From a virus, in the IMG/VR virus record IMGVR_UViG_3300043100_000037, positions 1 through 40,681 of that record: a DNA stretch of 40,681 nucleotides. The stretch is one strand, 5' to 3'. Below the pieces are notes generated by a model. It was not told the origin of the DNA. It saw only the letters and a program-made list of their open reading frames with translations, and searched no databases. Positions 29,846 to 37,939 of the stretch are shown piece after piece. The translations under genes were made by a program, and so were the position numbers. Within the stretch, counting starts at the first letter, position 1; each line of letters opens with the position of its first letter.

Positions 29846-30253
29846 ATGTTCTCGTATCCCGTGCTCCCAGGCACACCTGTTCGAACGCCCGCCGGCGCGT
29901 CGCAGCCGCGCATACCGCAGAACCCCATGAGAATTCCTGTCTTTGCTCGACGGTCGAATCCCGCGATTGACCGTCCCTTCCTCAAAAAGAGCCTGTTCTA
30001 CGTGACCGAGCAGGTCGAAGCCGGCCGCGCGGACTGGGTGGATCCACAACATCCGGAGCGTGGCATCATCTGCCGCGAGCTGCTCTACTTCGGCGAACGT
30101 CCGACCAGAGTCGAAACGATCGCGATCTCGAAGATCGGCTTTACCACCGGCGAAATCCCAGGCCTGCGCTGGGTGGGACCGAAGCCGAAGATCCAGTTGG
30201 TGGCCACACCGCCGGCCGAATTCCAGCAATATGCGGGAGCGGCCACCGCGTGA
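29846..30253 (+). CDS. Hypothetical protein
   Basis: The 135-residue frame from ATG 29846 (GAAGG upstream) may really begin at ATG 29927 (MRIPVFARRSN), since the first 27 residues are Pro-rich and unconvincing. The later part is well formed (LFYVTEQVEAGRADWVDP, then ICRELLYFGERPTRVETIAI). The 109 bases before it hold no confident gene; short frames exist on both strands. The stop overlaps the next GTG. Confidence 0.55.
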   Translation: MFSYPVLPGTPVRTPAGASQPRIPQNPMRIPVFARRSNPAIDRPFLKKSLFYVTEQVEAGRADWVDPQHPERGIICRELLYFGERPTRVETIAISKIGFTTGEIPGLRWVGPKPKIQLVATPPAEFQQYAGAATA

Positions 30254-30618
30254 CTCCTAACTTGCCCAACGAAATCGAGCTCACTGACTCCCAGAAAGAA
30301 GCTGGGCTGCTGCACGCGGGCTGGAAACGGGTGTTGAAAAAGATGTGGAAGTCGCCTGGTGGCAAGCTCTACGGAAACCTACGCTCTGCGTGGGCTGCTG
30401 CGAAACAGGCACTTCAAGGACCGCCGGCTTTAACGCGAAGCGCAGAGCGAGCTCCGGCGGGAACGGTTTGCGCGAGCAGGGAGGCTGACATCGTTTGTGG
30501 TGAGCCCAGAGAGGCCCACACCATCGAAGCCGCCCGAGGCGACGTAGGAATGGATCACGAGTTCATTCCGGCCACGTGGGACGATGAAGAGCCGATGCCG
30601 AGCGGAGCCACCGCGTGA
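30250..30618 (+). CDS. Hypothetical protein
   Basis: The 122-residue product from GTG 30250 has a basic helical N-terminal half (AGWKRVLKKMWKSPGGKLYG then SAWAAAKQALQG) and an acidic C-terminus. It is coupled on both sides by GTGA overlaps. Function unknown. Confidence 0.55.
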   Translation: MTPNLPNEIELTDSQKEAGLLHAGWKRVLKKMWKSPGGKLYGNLRSAWAAAKQALQGPPALTRSAERAPAGTVCASREADIVCGEPREAHTIEAARGDVGMDHEFIPATWDDEEPMPSGATA

Positions 30619-30851
30619 TTCTCTGGCTCAGGCGTTCAGACAAGCCGAAGGTTGGAATGTGCGTCATGGTGACCGCCGGAATTTATCGCGCCACACATGA
30701 AAGCTTTCGCCGAAACGGACAGCTCGACCAACCCGAGAGGCCCGTGACGGCCACCATCACCAAAGTCCATGAAACACCTTCGCCTCACACTTCCCGACAA
30801 GCTCCTCGAGGAGCTGCACCTGGCAGCCGCCGACACCGGCGAGCTGGATGA
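30615..30851 (+). CDS. Hypothetical protein overlapping an RHH-like gene
   Basis: The 78-residue product from GTG 30615 begins plausibly (ILWLRRSDKPKVGMCVMVTA then YRATHESFRRNG) but its last 27 residues are Arg/Pro-rich. They overlap the start of the better-formed gene at 30769 by 83 bases, so the C-terminus may be incidental. Confidence 0.45.
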   Translation: MILWLRRSDKPKVGMCVMVTAGIYRATHESFRRNGQLDQPERPVTATITKVHETPSPHTSRQAPRGAAPGSRRHRRAG

Positions 30852-30942
30852 GCCCGAAGTGTGCTCGATCGAAGATTTCGCGCGGGAGTGCATTGAAGTC
30901 GTGATCGCCGATCGGCGCGCCCGCCGCTTCGCCAGCAACTAA
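30769..30942 (+). CDS. Ribbon-helix-helix-like small protein
   Basis: The 57-residue product opens MKHLRLTLPDKLLEELHLAA, a basic beta-strand followed by a helix, and has a second helix (IEDFARECIEVVIADRRARR). This layout fits a ribbon-helix-helix DNA-binding protein. No ribosome-binding site is obvious. It may be a regulator of the surrounding small-gene operon. Confidence 0.6.
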   Translation: MKHLRLTLPDKLLEELHLAAADTGELDEPEVCSIEDFARECIEVVIADRRARRFASN

Positions 30943-30946
30943 GACC

Positions 30947-31096
30947 ATGAGTAAACCGAACCACGCGCGCAAACGCCAGGCCGCCTGGTGGAGCTACTTT
31001 CTCCAGTTCCGCGACGGCTGGAACTACGCACCAGGCAAGGCCCGCCACTACGCGAGAATGGCCGTCGATAAAGACTTGGCCGCGGTCCGTGACTAA
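30947..31096 (+). CDS. Small basic hypothetical protein
   Basis: The 49-residue product from ATG 30947 is rich in Arg, Trp and Tyr (KRQAAWWSYFLQFRDGWNYA). It starts 4 bases after the RHH-like gene stop. Function unknown. Confidence 0.5.
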   Translation: MSKPNHARKRQAAWWSYFLQFRDGWNYAPGKARHYARMAVDKDLAAVRD

Positions 31097-31105
31097 TATT
31101 TCCAT

Positions 31106-31441
31106 TTGTTCCGCTTTTCCGAAATCGAAGCCAGTGTTCACCGCCTAATGGACGCCATCGCCAAAGCCCACCAGCTCGGCACCCTGAACGCCCAGGACCG
31201 CTCGCGCCAGTACGAGGACATGAACCAGGCCCAGCTGCTGCGTGCGGTCAACGACGCCTGGGCGAAGATCCGAGGGCTCGAAGCCGCCGGGTTAAAGAAG
31301 GACCAGGCCCTCACCCAACTGCACAGGCGCGTCGATCGCTACCGCTGGGTGAACATCGCGCTGACCTCGATCGTGACCGCACTGGCCGTCGAAGGGGTCA
31401 AGGCGCTGGTGCCCTATTTGGCGGGGTTTCTGAGCCGCTAG
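31106..31441 (+). CDS. Tail-anchored coiled-coil membrane protein
   Basis: The 111-residue product starts at TTG 31106 (ATG 31148 is the in-frame alternative). A helical region (MNQAQLLRAVNDAWAKIRGL) leads into a C-terminal membrane segment (VNIALTSIVTALAVEGVKAL). The topology, with the membrane helix at the C-terminus, is opposite to an inner-membrane spanin. It directly precedes the recombinase gene. Function unknown. Confidence 0.6.
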   Translation: MFRFSEIEASVHRLMDAIAKAHQLGTLNAQDRSRQYEDMNQAQLLRAVNDAWAKIRGLEAAGLKKDQALTQLHRRVDRYRWVNIALTSIVTALAVEGVKALVPYLAGFLSR

Positions 31442-31472
31442 CGGCTTCACACTACGTTGTTTTGTGAACTTT

Positions 31473-31506
31473 TTTGATTGTTTTTGATTTCTGATGGGAA
31501 AGCAAA
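31473..31506. repeat. Recombinase-associated site 1
   Basis: TTTGATT (31473-31479) and TTTGATTT (31483-31490) are direct copies. The second is mirrored by AAAGCAAA (31499-31506; 7 of 8 complementary) across an 8-base spacer CTGATGGG, which contains the recombinase ATG. The layout of short inverted arms around 8 bases resembles a tyrosine-recombinase core site. Confidence 0.5.
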
Positions 31507-32030
31507 GCCTCGATCGGGAGCAAATCCTCGCGCTGCTCGGCGCCGCGAAAGCCAAGCGGGAGCGCGACTACCTGATGATCTGGCTGGCCTTCTGCCACGG
31601 ACTGAGAGCGTCGGAAGTGGTTGCACTGACAAGAAATAACTTCGACGGCGAGCACATCACCGTGCAGCGGCTGAAGGGATCTCTGAAGACAACCCAGCGC
31701 CTGGTCGAGCACGCGGATCCGCTCCTGAACGGCCGAAAAACCCTGTTTGATTTCCTTTGCTTATTCAGGGGAAATCAAAGACTGTTCCCGATCACCCGCG
31801 AGTGGTTCTGGCGCCTGGTCCAGGAGTACGGGAAAGCCGCCGGGATCCCCAAACACCTCCGCCACCCGCATGTGCTGAAGCACTCGATCGCCATGCAAAC
31901 CATTGAGCAGGCGGGAATTCAGAACGTGCGCCAGCATCTCGGTCACAAATCGATTTCTTCGACCGGCGAATACTTGAAGGTCACTGACGCCGCCGCCACC
32001 GCCGCCGTCCAGGGTGCTCTCGCTGTTTGA
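31494..32030 (+). CDS. Minimal tyrosine recombinase (catalytic domain only)
   Basis: The product is 178 residues, close to FimB/FimE size and far shorter than arm-type phage integrases (about 330-400). Active-site residues visible are Arg38 (CHGLRASE), a Lys near 61-64, His126-V-L-Lys129, His151 (LGHKS) and Tyr160 (GEYLK). The second arginine of the H-x-x-R motif is replaced by lysine. No core-binding or arm-binding domain precedes it. The start ATG 31494 has no ribosome-binding site and lies inside the spacer of repeat site 1. It may integrate the phage, invert DNA, or resolve genomes. Confidence 0.8.
   Translation: MGKQSLDREQILALLGAAKAKRERDYLMIWLAFCHGLRASEVVALTRNNFDGEHITVQRLKGSLKTTQRLVEHADPLLNGRKTLFDFLCLFRGNQRLFPITREWFWRLVQEYGKAAGIPKHLRHPHVLKHSIAMQTIEQAGIQNVRQHLGHKSISSTGEYLKVTDAAATAAVQGALAV
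31746..31779. repeat. Recombinase-associated site 2 (inside the gene)
   Basis: TTTGATTTCC (31746-31755) and GGAAATCAAA (31770-31779) are perfect 10-bp inverted arms around 14 bases, within the recombinase coding sequence. The spacer is longer than in the other two sites. Confidence 0.45.
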
Positions 32031-32058
32031 TTCTTTTGATTTAGTAGGCGAAATCAAA
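32026..32058. repeat. Recombinase-associated site 3
   Basis: TTTGATT (32026-32032) and TTTGATTT (32035-32042) are direct copies. The second is mirrored perfectly by AAATCAAA (32051-32058) across the 8-base spacer AGTAGGCG. The layout repeats site 1 at the other end of the gene, overlapping its stop codon. The 8-base spacers of sites 1 and 3 differ. Confidence 0.5.
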
Positions 32059-32062
32059 GCCC

Positions 32063-32233
32063 GTGCCCGTTCTCACCGATCTCGATCGTTATCAACGATA
32101 TATGTCGTGGTGCCTGATTTTGGGCGTGGAGCCGGCGAGTTTCGACGCCTGGCGGCTCCAGAACCGCAAGATCTACGACCGGCTGCCCATCGCCTGGTGT
32201 GCCCAGGGCGGCCACCGCAAACAGTTCGCATGA
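32063..32233 (+). CDS. Small hypothetical protein between recombinase and terminase
   Basis: A 56-residue frame from GTG 32063 (ATG 32102 also in frame) reads YQRYMSWCLILGVEPASFDA then LQNRKIYDRLPIAWC. It overlaps the next ATG (ATGA). It starts directly after recombinase site 3. Function unknown. Confidence 0.55.
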   Translation: MPVLTDLDRYQRYMSWCLILGVEPASFDAWRLQNRKIYDRLPIAWCAQGGHRKQFA

Positions 32234-32481
32234 TCGACACCCAACCTATCGCAGAGCAGCCCGTGGTGGTCAATCCCGATCGCTTCTTGGCGAACCGGCC
32301 GGGCTCGAGCGCTTTCGGCAGACCGCTGGTCGTCCGCAAGCCCTGGCCAGGAACTCGGGCGCCGATGTGTCACTGCTGCATGCACGGCCAGCACCGCAAA
32401 TGTTCCACGGGAAAGTGCGGCTGCGCGTGTCTCGGAGAATTTCGCGTCGCTCACCTGAACGAACTCTTTCCCTACACCTAA
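32230..32481 (+). CDS. Cysteine-rich small protein upstream of the terminase
   Basis: The 83-residue product from ATG 32230 has APMCHCCMHGQHRKCSTGKC followed by GCACLG, giving seven cysteines and two histidines, so a binuclear zinc cluster is plausible. The N-terminus is polar. The next gene, the putative small terminase, has its own CTCGKC cluster. Function unknown. Confidence 0.6.
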   Translation: MIDTQPIAEQPVVVNPDRFLANRPGSSAFGRPLVVRKPWPGTRAPMCHCCMHGQHRKCSTGKCGCACLGEFRVAHLNELFPYT

Positions 32482-32484
32482 ACG

Positions 32485-32964
32485 ATGCCCGAGAAAAAAG
32501 GCCGCGGCGGATCTCGCAAGCACCCCAAGGATTGCACGTGTGGGAAGTGCCCCCAGGTGGGCAGGAAAAAAGCCGAGCGGCCCACCAACGCAAACGTCGC
32601 CGCAAAAGTTCTCGCCGAGGCGAAAGCGGAAAGGCTTTGGGGCTCGCTGATCGAACTCGAATGCAATCGGCTCGGGATCGATCCGGAAACCGGTGTAGTG
32701 GTTGAGCTGAGTAAGAAGGAAAAGAAACAGAACGCAGACGAAGGCGTGATCAGCGGCCCAGACTACCAGGGCAGATTCTCAATCATCCCGCTTACGAACG
32801 TGTTGCGCTATCTCGAAGATCGGGCCTACGGCCGGCCAATGGAGAACTCCACCATCAACCACCTGCACGACAAGCCGCTCGACGTGAACATGAACCTCAC
32901 TCTTTCCGAACGCATGTTGAAAGCCCTGGAGAAAGCAGAGCAACGTGTCAGCCGTCGCAAATAG
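32485..32964 (+). CDS. Putative terminase small subunit
   Basis: The 159-residue product directly precedes and overlaps the large terminase gene by 20 bases. The N-terminus is basic with CTCGKC (about 18-23). The C-terminal half has LTNVLRYLEDRAYGRPMENS then DVNMNLTLSERMLKALEKAE, a pattern seen in small subunits that bind pac DNA. No classical helix-turn-helix is evident. The call rests on position and the C-terminal pattern. Confidence 0.65.
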   Translation: MPEKKGRGGSRKHPKDCTCGKCPQVGRKKAERPTNANVAAKVLAEAKAERLWGSLIELECNRLGIDPETGVVVELSKKEKKQNADEGVISGPDYQGRFSIIPLTNVLRYLEDRAYGRPMENSTINHLHDKPLDVNMNLTLSERMLKALEKAEQRVSRRK

Positions 32965-34489
32965 CTTCGATTGGCAGCAGGCCATGACCGACAGGCTGAT
33001 CGAGCTGCAACACGATCCCCTGGGCGCCGTGCTCTACGGATTCCCCTGGGGCGAAGGCGAGCTTGCAAATTACAGTGGGCCGCGCGAGTGGCAGGGCGAA
33101 GTTCTCGACTATATCGGCCGCTGGTTCAGTAATTCTCTCGCCGGTGAGGATCGTAAGCGGTTCGGAGCCGAAACGCGCGACAAGGTGTGTCGCATTGCCA
33201 TCAGCTCAGGTCAAGGTCCAGGCAAAACCACTCTCGGTGTCTTTGTTGGCTGGTGGGGCAATTCCACATTCCTTGATTCAATGGTGCGCGTGACCGCGAA
33301 CACCGATCGCCAACTCACCACCGTCATGCAGCCGGAATATTCCCGCTGGTATCGCCGTGCATTGAACAGCGCCGACTGGCAGGTCCACACCCAAGCCATC
33401 AAGGCCGCGGATGAGCGTCACGAGGACACCTGGCGCCTGGACCTGATGCCCTGGTCCGCCGACAACCCGCAGGCGTTCGCGGGAAAGCACAACGCCGGCC
33501 GGCGAATGATCTTCATCTTTGAAGAGGCCAGCGAGATCTCCGACGAAATCTTCCGCGTCGCCAACGGCGCCCTCACCGACGAGAACACAGAGAAGCTGTT
33601 TCTCATCATCTCGAATCCCACGCGCAACACCGGCTACTTCTACGAGGCCGTGTTCGGACATCAACGCGATCGCTGGAAGAGTTGGGTGATTGATTCGCGC
33701 GACGTGGAAGGCTGCAATGTTGATGAGATCAACGGCTGGCTCTCGGAATGCGAAGGCAACGATGACGCCGACTATTTCAGGGTCCGCGCGCGCGGTTTGT
33801 TCCCAAAAGGCGCCGCCGGCCAGTACATCGACCTCGACACCATTCGCAAAGCCCAGGACCGCCCAGCTCGCGCACTGCCCGATGATCCACTGATTGCCGG
33901 CACCGACTTCGCCTGGGGCGGAGCCGATGACAACGTGGTGCGCTTCCGCAAGGGTCTCGATGCGCGATCGATTCCGCCGATCAAAGTGAAAGGCGAGTTC
34001 ACCCGCGACCCCGCGGTAATGGTGGGGAAACTGGCGGATGTTCTAAGCGCGACCTACAACGGCGAGAAGATCGCCATGATGTTCGTCGATTCCGCCGGCA
34101 TCGCCGGCCCGGTGGTAGCCAGGCTGCGCGCGCTCGGTTTTACCAACGTCACGGAAATCAACTTCGGCGCCCATTCCCCGGATACGCACTACGCCTACTT
34201 CCGCGATTTTATGTGGGGAAAATCGAAGCAGTGGCTGGTGGACGGCGGAGCGATCGACAAAGATCCTGGTCTCGCCGCGGATCTCGCCAAACCGATGTTG
34301 GTGAGCGATCCCAAACAGCGCGTGAAGCTCGAATCCAAAGAAGTCATGCGGGCACGGCTGAAGAAGTTGGGAATTGAATCTAGTTCGCCGGACGACGGAG
34401 ACGCTCTGGCCCTGACTTTTGCCATGCCCGTGGCGCCGGCGAAACCCAAGCCGCAGACCCGCAAGCCGCATGTGAGTGCGTGGACCTAA
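32945..34489 (+). CDS. terL: Terminase large subunit
   Basis: The 514-residue product has the terminase ATPase and nuclease parts. Walker A is the variant SSGQGPGKTT at about 88-97, Walker B is MIFIFEEAS at about 188-196, and the RuvC-like nuclease acids appear in GTDFAWGG (about 319), MFVDSAG (about 379) and DDGDALAL (about 480). It powers DNA translocation into the procapsid and cuts the concatemer. GTG 32945 starts inside the small-subunit gene; ATG 32984 is an alternative. Confidence 0.92.
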   Translation: MSAVANSFDWQQAMTDRLIELQHDPLGAVLYGFPWGEGELANYSGPREWQGEVLDYIGRWFSNSLAGEDRKRFGAETRDKVCRIAISSGQGPGKTTLGVFVGWWGNSTFLDSMVRVTANTDRQLTTVMQPEYSRWYRRALNSADWQVHTQAIKAADERHEDTWRLDLMPWSADNPQAFAGKHNAGRRMIFIFEEASEISDEIFRVANGALTDENTEKLFLIISNPTRNTGYFYEAVFGHQRDRWKSWVIDSRDVEGCNVDEINGWLSECEGNDDADYFRVRARGLFPKGAAGQYIDLDTIRKAQDRPARALPDDPLIAGTDFAWGGADDNVVRFRKGLDARSIPPIKVKGEFTRDPAVMVGKLADVLSATYNGEKIAMMFVDSAGIAGPVVARLRALGFTNVTEINFGAHSPDTHYAYFRDFMWGKSKQWLVDGGAIDKDPGLAADLAKPMLVSDPKQRVKLESKEVMRARLKKLGIESSSPDDGDALALTFAMPVAPAKPKPQTRKPHVSAWT

Positions 34490-34492
34490 CAC

Positions 34493-34651
34493 GTGGATCA
34501 GAGCAAAGGATTATGGAGATTCGGGCCGCTCATCCTCTACTGGGGCGCACAAATGGAGGTGATCGACGGCACTGTTTATGTCCTCTACGGCATCGCGCTC
34601 GCTTTTGGTCGGTTGCGAATCCCGGTGCGGATAAGTGTTCTGGAGGCTTGA
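34493..34651 (+). CDS. Small hydrophobic hypothetical protein
   Basis: A 52-residue frame from GTG 34493, 3 bases after the terminase stop, contains two hydrophobic stretches (RFGPLILYWGAQM and VYVLYGIALAFG). It may be a small membrane protein. No ribosome-binding site is clear and no homologue is recognised. Confidence 0.5.
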   Translation: MDQSKGLWRFGPLILYWGAQMEVIDGTVYVLYGIALAFGRLRIPVRISVLEA

Positions 34652-34655
34652 GACG

Positions 34656-34916
34656 ATGACCCAACCCATCCGAGGATTTCACGATGTTCGCCCGCACGTC
34701 GGCAAACTGACGGCCGCAAAACGTAAGAAGATTCCCACGTCGAAGTTCGGTCTGCCGAAACAGCGCAAATATCCGATGCCCGACCGCTCGCATGCGGCCA
34801 ACGCGAAGGCCAGAGCCACACAGATGGTGAAGAAGGGCAAGCTGTCGCGCTCGGCCGAGAAAACCATCGACGCCAAAGCAAACCGGATTCTGAATCGCCG
34901 GATGAAGAGTTACTGA
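34656..34916 (+). CDS. Small basic protein with DUF6582-like motif
   Basis: The 86-residue product from ATG 34656 is Lys/Arg-rich. It contains KFGLPKQRKYPMPDRSHAAN then RATQMVKKGKLS, close to the FALP...R-K-x-P-x-x-D-x-x-H-x-x-N-A motif of the DUF6582 type seen in phage structural gene clusters. GGAGG is 12 bases upstream. It lies between terminase and portal. Function unknown; nucleic-acid contact is plausible. Confidence 0.6.
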   Translation: MTQPIRGFHDVRPHVGKLTAAKRKKIPTSKFGLPKQRKYPMPDRSHAANAKARATQMVKKGKLSRSAEKTIDAKANRILNRRMKSY

Positions 34917-34965
34917 TCGTGGCGAAACGAGCAATTCGACGACAGACGGCAACCTAGGAGGATTT

Positions 34966-35208
34966 ATGGCAAAGAGTTGCGAGAAAGACATGCGGTCGCA
35001 CGGCTTCAGCCGCACTGAGGTGGACCATCACACCGATGGCTCCCACTCGGTGCGTCACTACCCCATCGCGAAATCCTCAAAGAGTGGGGCGTTCATGACT
35101 TCTGGAGAACCTCACTCCTACGCCGCCGAAGATGGCGATCAGCTGCTGGCGAAAGTCGGCGACAAGTTGGGGATCGAGCCCACGGAAGAGACCGAGAGCG
35201 AAGCGTAA
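34966..35208 (+). CDS. Small hypothetical protein
   Basis: The 80-residue product starts at ATG 34966 behind TAGGAGG. It contains MRSHGFSRTEVDHHTDGSHS and is His-rich, followed by an acidic C-terminus. The next gene starts at the base after its stop. Function unknown. Confidence 0.65.
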   Translation: MAKSCEKDMRSHGFSRTEVDHHTDGSHSVRHYPIAKSSKSGAFMTSGEPHSYAAEDGDQLLAKVGDKLGIEPTEETESEA

Positions 35209-35841
35209 GTGGCCCTCAAAAAGAAAATCTTCGACTCCCGCACCCTGATCGAGCAGGGGCAGATCAACAAAGCCCTCGCCGAAAAAGGCCTGGGCCAGCT
35301 CCACGAGGAAGGCTTGCTCGACCAGCTCGCCATGTGCGTGCAGACCCATGATCGCTTCCGGAAACTACTCGCCCGCACACCTCCCGAGCAGCGACAGAAC
35401 TGCTACGACTGCCTGGCGCCGCGATTGATATTCAAGGCTTTGCCACTCGAAGACTACATGTCGGAGACGAAGGAACTGGCGTCGGCCAGCGTGTCGCGCA
35501 TGGAACCGGTGGTAGTGGGAGAAAAGCCGTCTCTATCGGTCGAGCAAGCGGAGCGCATCTTTGAACGTGCTGCCAGCAACGGCGTCAGTCCCGCAGGCGT
35601 CGAATCCGCGCAACGACTGATTCACCGCGTGACCTACCTAGAAGATGAAGAGACCGCAAAGACTGTGGCGCGTGGGCGGCTCACCATCGCCTGCCATCGC
35701 CGCAAGTGCATCACCGAAGCTACCGTCTACGCCATGAATCGCGCCGATGCTTTTGAAACCCTCGCCGCGATGGGCTGGAAGTTTGAAGGCGACAAAGCCT
35801 GGTGTCCGGAATGCGCGAAGCCGCTGAGGAAGAATGGCTAG
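35209..35841 (+). CDS. Hypothetical zinc-binding protein upstream of the portal
   Basis: The 210-residue product has a GTG start directly after the previous stop. A helical N-terminal half contains C-x2-C (NCYDCLAP). The C-terminal part has CHRRKC and CPECAKPL, so zinc binding is likely. It overlaps the portal start by 8 bases. The function is unknown; in this position it could assist packaging. Confidence 0.6.
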   Translation: MALKKKIFDSRTLIEQGQINKALAEKGLGQLHEEGLLDQLAMCVQTHDRFRKLLARTPPEQRQNCYDCLAPRLIFKALPLEDYMSETKELASASVSRMEPVVVGEKPSLSVEQAERIFERAASNGVSPAGVESAQRLIHRVTYLEDEETAKTVARGRLTIACHRRKCITEATVYAMNRADAFETLAAMGWKFEGDKAWCPECAKPLRKNG

Positions 35842-37870
35842 AGAAGTAGATTTCACCGACGATTCCGCGCTTCGCGAGCTGCGCCAGCAGTTCGAGGAAG
35901 ACACCAACGCCTGGGCGGACATCCGTTCAGAAGCGCAGACCGACATGCGCTACGTCGCCGGCGATCCCTGGGAAGACGCCGACAAGCGGGCTAGGAAAGA
36001 CGCAGGAAGGCCCTGCATCTCGCTCGACCAGATCAACCAGTTCTGCAATCAGACCATCAACAACATCCGACAGAACAAGCGCGACGGCCAGCTCATCCCG
36101 GAAGGTTTTGGTGCGAACGACGAAGACGCCCGGCTGCGCGAGGACGCGATCCGCGGCATCGAATACCGCTCGAAGGCCCAAACCGCCCACATCTGCGCCC
36201 TGCAAAACGCCGTCCATCGCAGCTACGGCTTCGAGCGCATCCTCACCAAACCAGAACTCGCCTCCGAGAAAAACGAACTCGGCATTTACATCAAGCGCGT
36301 TCCCAACCCCGACGTCATCACCATCGACCCGAACTTCACCGAAGCCGACGGAAGCGACATGAAGCGGGCCTGGGTGCTCGATCTCTGGACTAAAACCAAA
36401 TTCCGCGAAGAGTTCCCCAAGGCGAAGATCCAGGCGTTCGGCCCGGACATCATGCGGATCGCACCCAACTGGATCCGTAAGTCGCACGTGCAGGTCTGCG
36501 AAGCCTGGAAGATCAAAAAGGGCAAAGTCATCCAGCAGATCATCAACGGCGTCGAGATCGTGAGAGAGACGACCTGGCCCGCGAGCCGGATCCCGATTCC
36601 CTGCTGCTTCGGGATGGAGCTGTGGCTTGATTCTGGAGCGGGTCCGGAGCGCAAGCTGCTATCGCTGGTCCGCCTGGCACGCGATCCACAAATGCTCGCC
36701 GCGTTTCTTCAGTCGCAGATGTGCGAGGAAGCTGGACTGACGCCGAAAACTCCCTTTGTCGGCTACAAGGGGCAATTCGAGTCGGACTCCGAGGCCTGGG
36801 AATACGCCACCAAGATCGCCAGAGCCTACCTGCAAGTCGATCCCATCGTCGACCAGGCGACGGGGCAAATTCTTCCGCTGCCTACACGCCCGCAATTCAC
36901 TCCCAACTTCGCCGCTTACGTCGCCGCGAACGACATGGCCGGTCGCGCGATCCAGGCTGCGATGGGCATCATGCCCTTACCGACCGCCGCGCAGCGCATG
37001 AACCAGAAGTCCGGCGTGGCCATCGAGCGCATTCAGTCCCAGGAATCGATCGGCAGCTACCACTTCGTCGACAACTATGACGGGCTGATCGAAAACGCCT
37101 GGCGGCAGATGAACGAACTGCTCGACCCGATCTACGACACCGCCCGCCACGTCCCCGCAGTCAAAAAAGACGGAACGAAAACGCTTCTGCGAGTGAACGA
37201 CCCCACGTGGGCCGCTCAACACCCTGACGACGATCATCTTGCACTCGGCGACCAGGCGGGAACCTATGGCGCCACCATCATCATCGGGCCGAACATGCAG
37301 TCGGAGCGCGAATCGGTTTCAGACTTCGTGGATACGCTGCTCGAGAAGTTGCCGACGCTCGGGCTTCCGGCACCGATCAACGCGAAAGTGCTGTCGATTG
37401 CCATCAAGATGAAGAACCTGGGCGCGAAGGGCGACGAGCTCGCGGAAATCATCTCGCCCAAAGACCAGAACAACATTTCTCCCGCCGCGCAGGCGCAAAT
37501 TGCGCAGTTGCAGGCGAAGATCGCCGAACTCGGCGGCCAGCTCTCGCAGCTCTTGCTTGAGCGCCAGGGGAAAAACCTCGAACTGCAAACCAAAGAGCGC
37601 ATCGAGCACGGCAAGAACCTGGTCGAGATGTCAGAAGGCGACAAAGACCGCGAAGCGAAGATCGCAGTGGCGGAGATTTCAACCAAGGCCCAGCGCGACA
37701 GCGAACGCGAGGCCTTAGTGGCCGATTTGATGAAGCAGTTCCACATCGCAGCCCACGACATCGCGAAACAAGCGGCGGACCAGGCGCACCAAAGAGCGAT
37801 GGCGCAATTCAACGCGGCGCAGCAGCCGCCGCCAGGAGTGGTCGAGCCGCAGGCAGCGCCGACACAATGA
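35834..37870 (+). CDS. P22-like portal protein
   Basis: The 678-residue product fits the P22 gp1 family (725 residues), the dodecameric ring at one capsid vertex through which DNA enters and leaves. The N-terminal WADIRSEAQTDMRYVAGDPW and INQFCNQTINNIRQNKRDG are characteristic. The C-terminal 120 residues form a charged, Gln-rich coiled coil like the P22 barrel. ATG 35834 overlaps the preceding gene. Confidence 0.9.
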   Translation: MAREVDFTDDSALRELRQQFEEDTNAWADIRSEAQTDMRYVAGDPWEDADKRARKDAGRPCISLDQINQFCNQTINNIRQNKRDGQLIPEGFGANDEDARLREDAIRGIEYRSKAQTAHICALQNAVHRSYGFERILTKPELASEKNELGIYIKRVPNPDVITIDPNFTEADGSDMKRAWVLDLWTKTKFREEFPKAKIQAFGPDIMRIAPNWIRKSHVQVCEAWKIKKGKVIQQIINGVEIVRETTWPASRIPIPCCFGMELWLDSGAGPERKLLSLVRLARDPQMLAAFLQSQMCEEAGLTPKTPFVGYKGQFESDSEAWEYATKIARAYLQVDPIVDQATGQILPLPTRPQFTPNFAAYVAANDMAGRAIQAAMGIMPLPTAAQRMNQKSGVAIERIQSQESIGSYHFVDNYDGLIENAWRQMNELLDPIYDTARHVPAVKKDGTKTLLRVNDPTWAAQHPDDDHLALGDQAGTYGATIIIGPNMQSERESVSDFVDTLLEKLPTLGLPAPINAKVLSIAIKMKNLGAKGDELAEIISPKDQNNISPAAQAQIAQLQAKIAELGGQLSQLLLERQGKNLELQTKERIEHGKNLVEMSEGDKDREAKIAVAEISTKAQRDSEREALVADLMKQFHIAAHDIAKQAADQAHQRAMAQFNAAQQPPPGVVEPQAAPTQ

Positions 37871-37881
37871 CTTTCACGCCC

Positions 37882-37899
37882 GCCCGAGCGTCATCGGGC
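37882..37899 (+). terminator. Hairpin between portal and scaffold genes
   Basis: GCCCGA (37882-37887) pairs with TCGGGC (37894-37899) around a 6-base loop. No T-run follows. It may reduce read-through or protect the mRNA so that scaffold and coat are made at a higher level. Confidence 0.4.
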
Positions 37900-37939
37900 A
37901 ACCTAACGTAATTCCGCATCGTTCCCGGAGACCAATTCC

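Noticed and set aside
29846-29910. TTCGAAC near 29881 considered as a tRNA T-loop
   Set aside because: The flanking bases do not pair into a T-stem and no anticodon arm or acceptor stem is found. No tRNA was recognised elsewhere in the window.
29649-29985. Minus-strand frames of 75 and 68 residues
   Set aside because: One has a sensible-looking C-terminus, but there is no ribosome-binding site and both oppose the coupled rightward operon; the evidence is too weak to list.
31483-32058. Recombinase gene as a self-excising cassette
   Set aside because: Sites 1 and 3 are in direct orientation, but their 8-base spacers match at only three positions, whereas tyrosine recombinases need an identical overlap.
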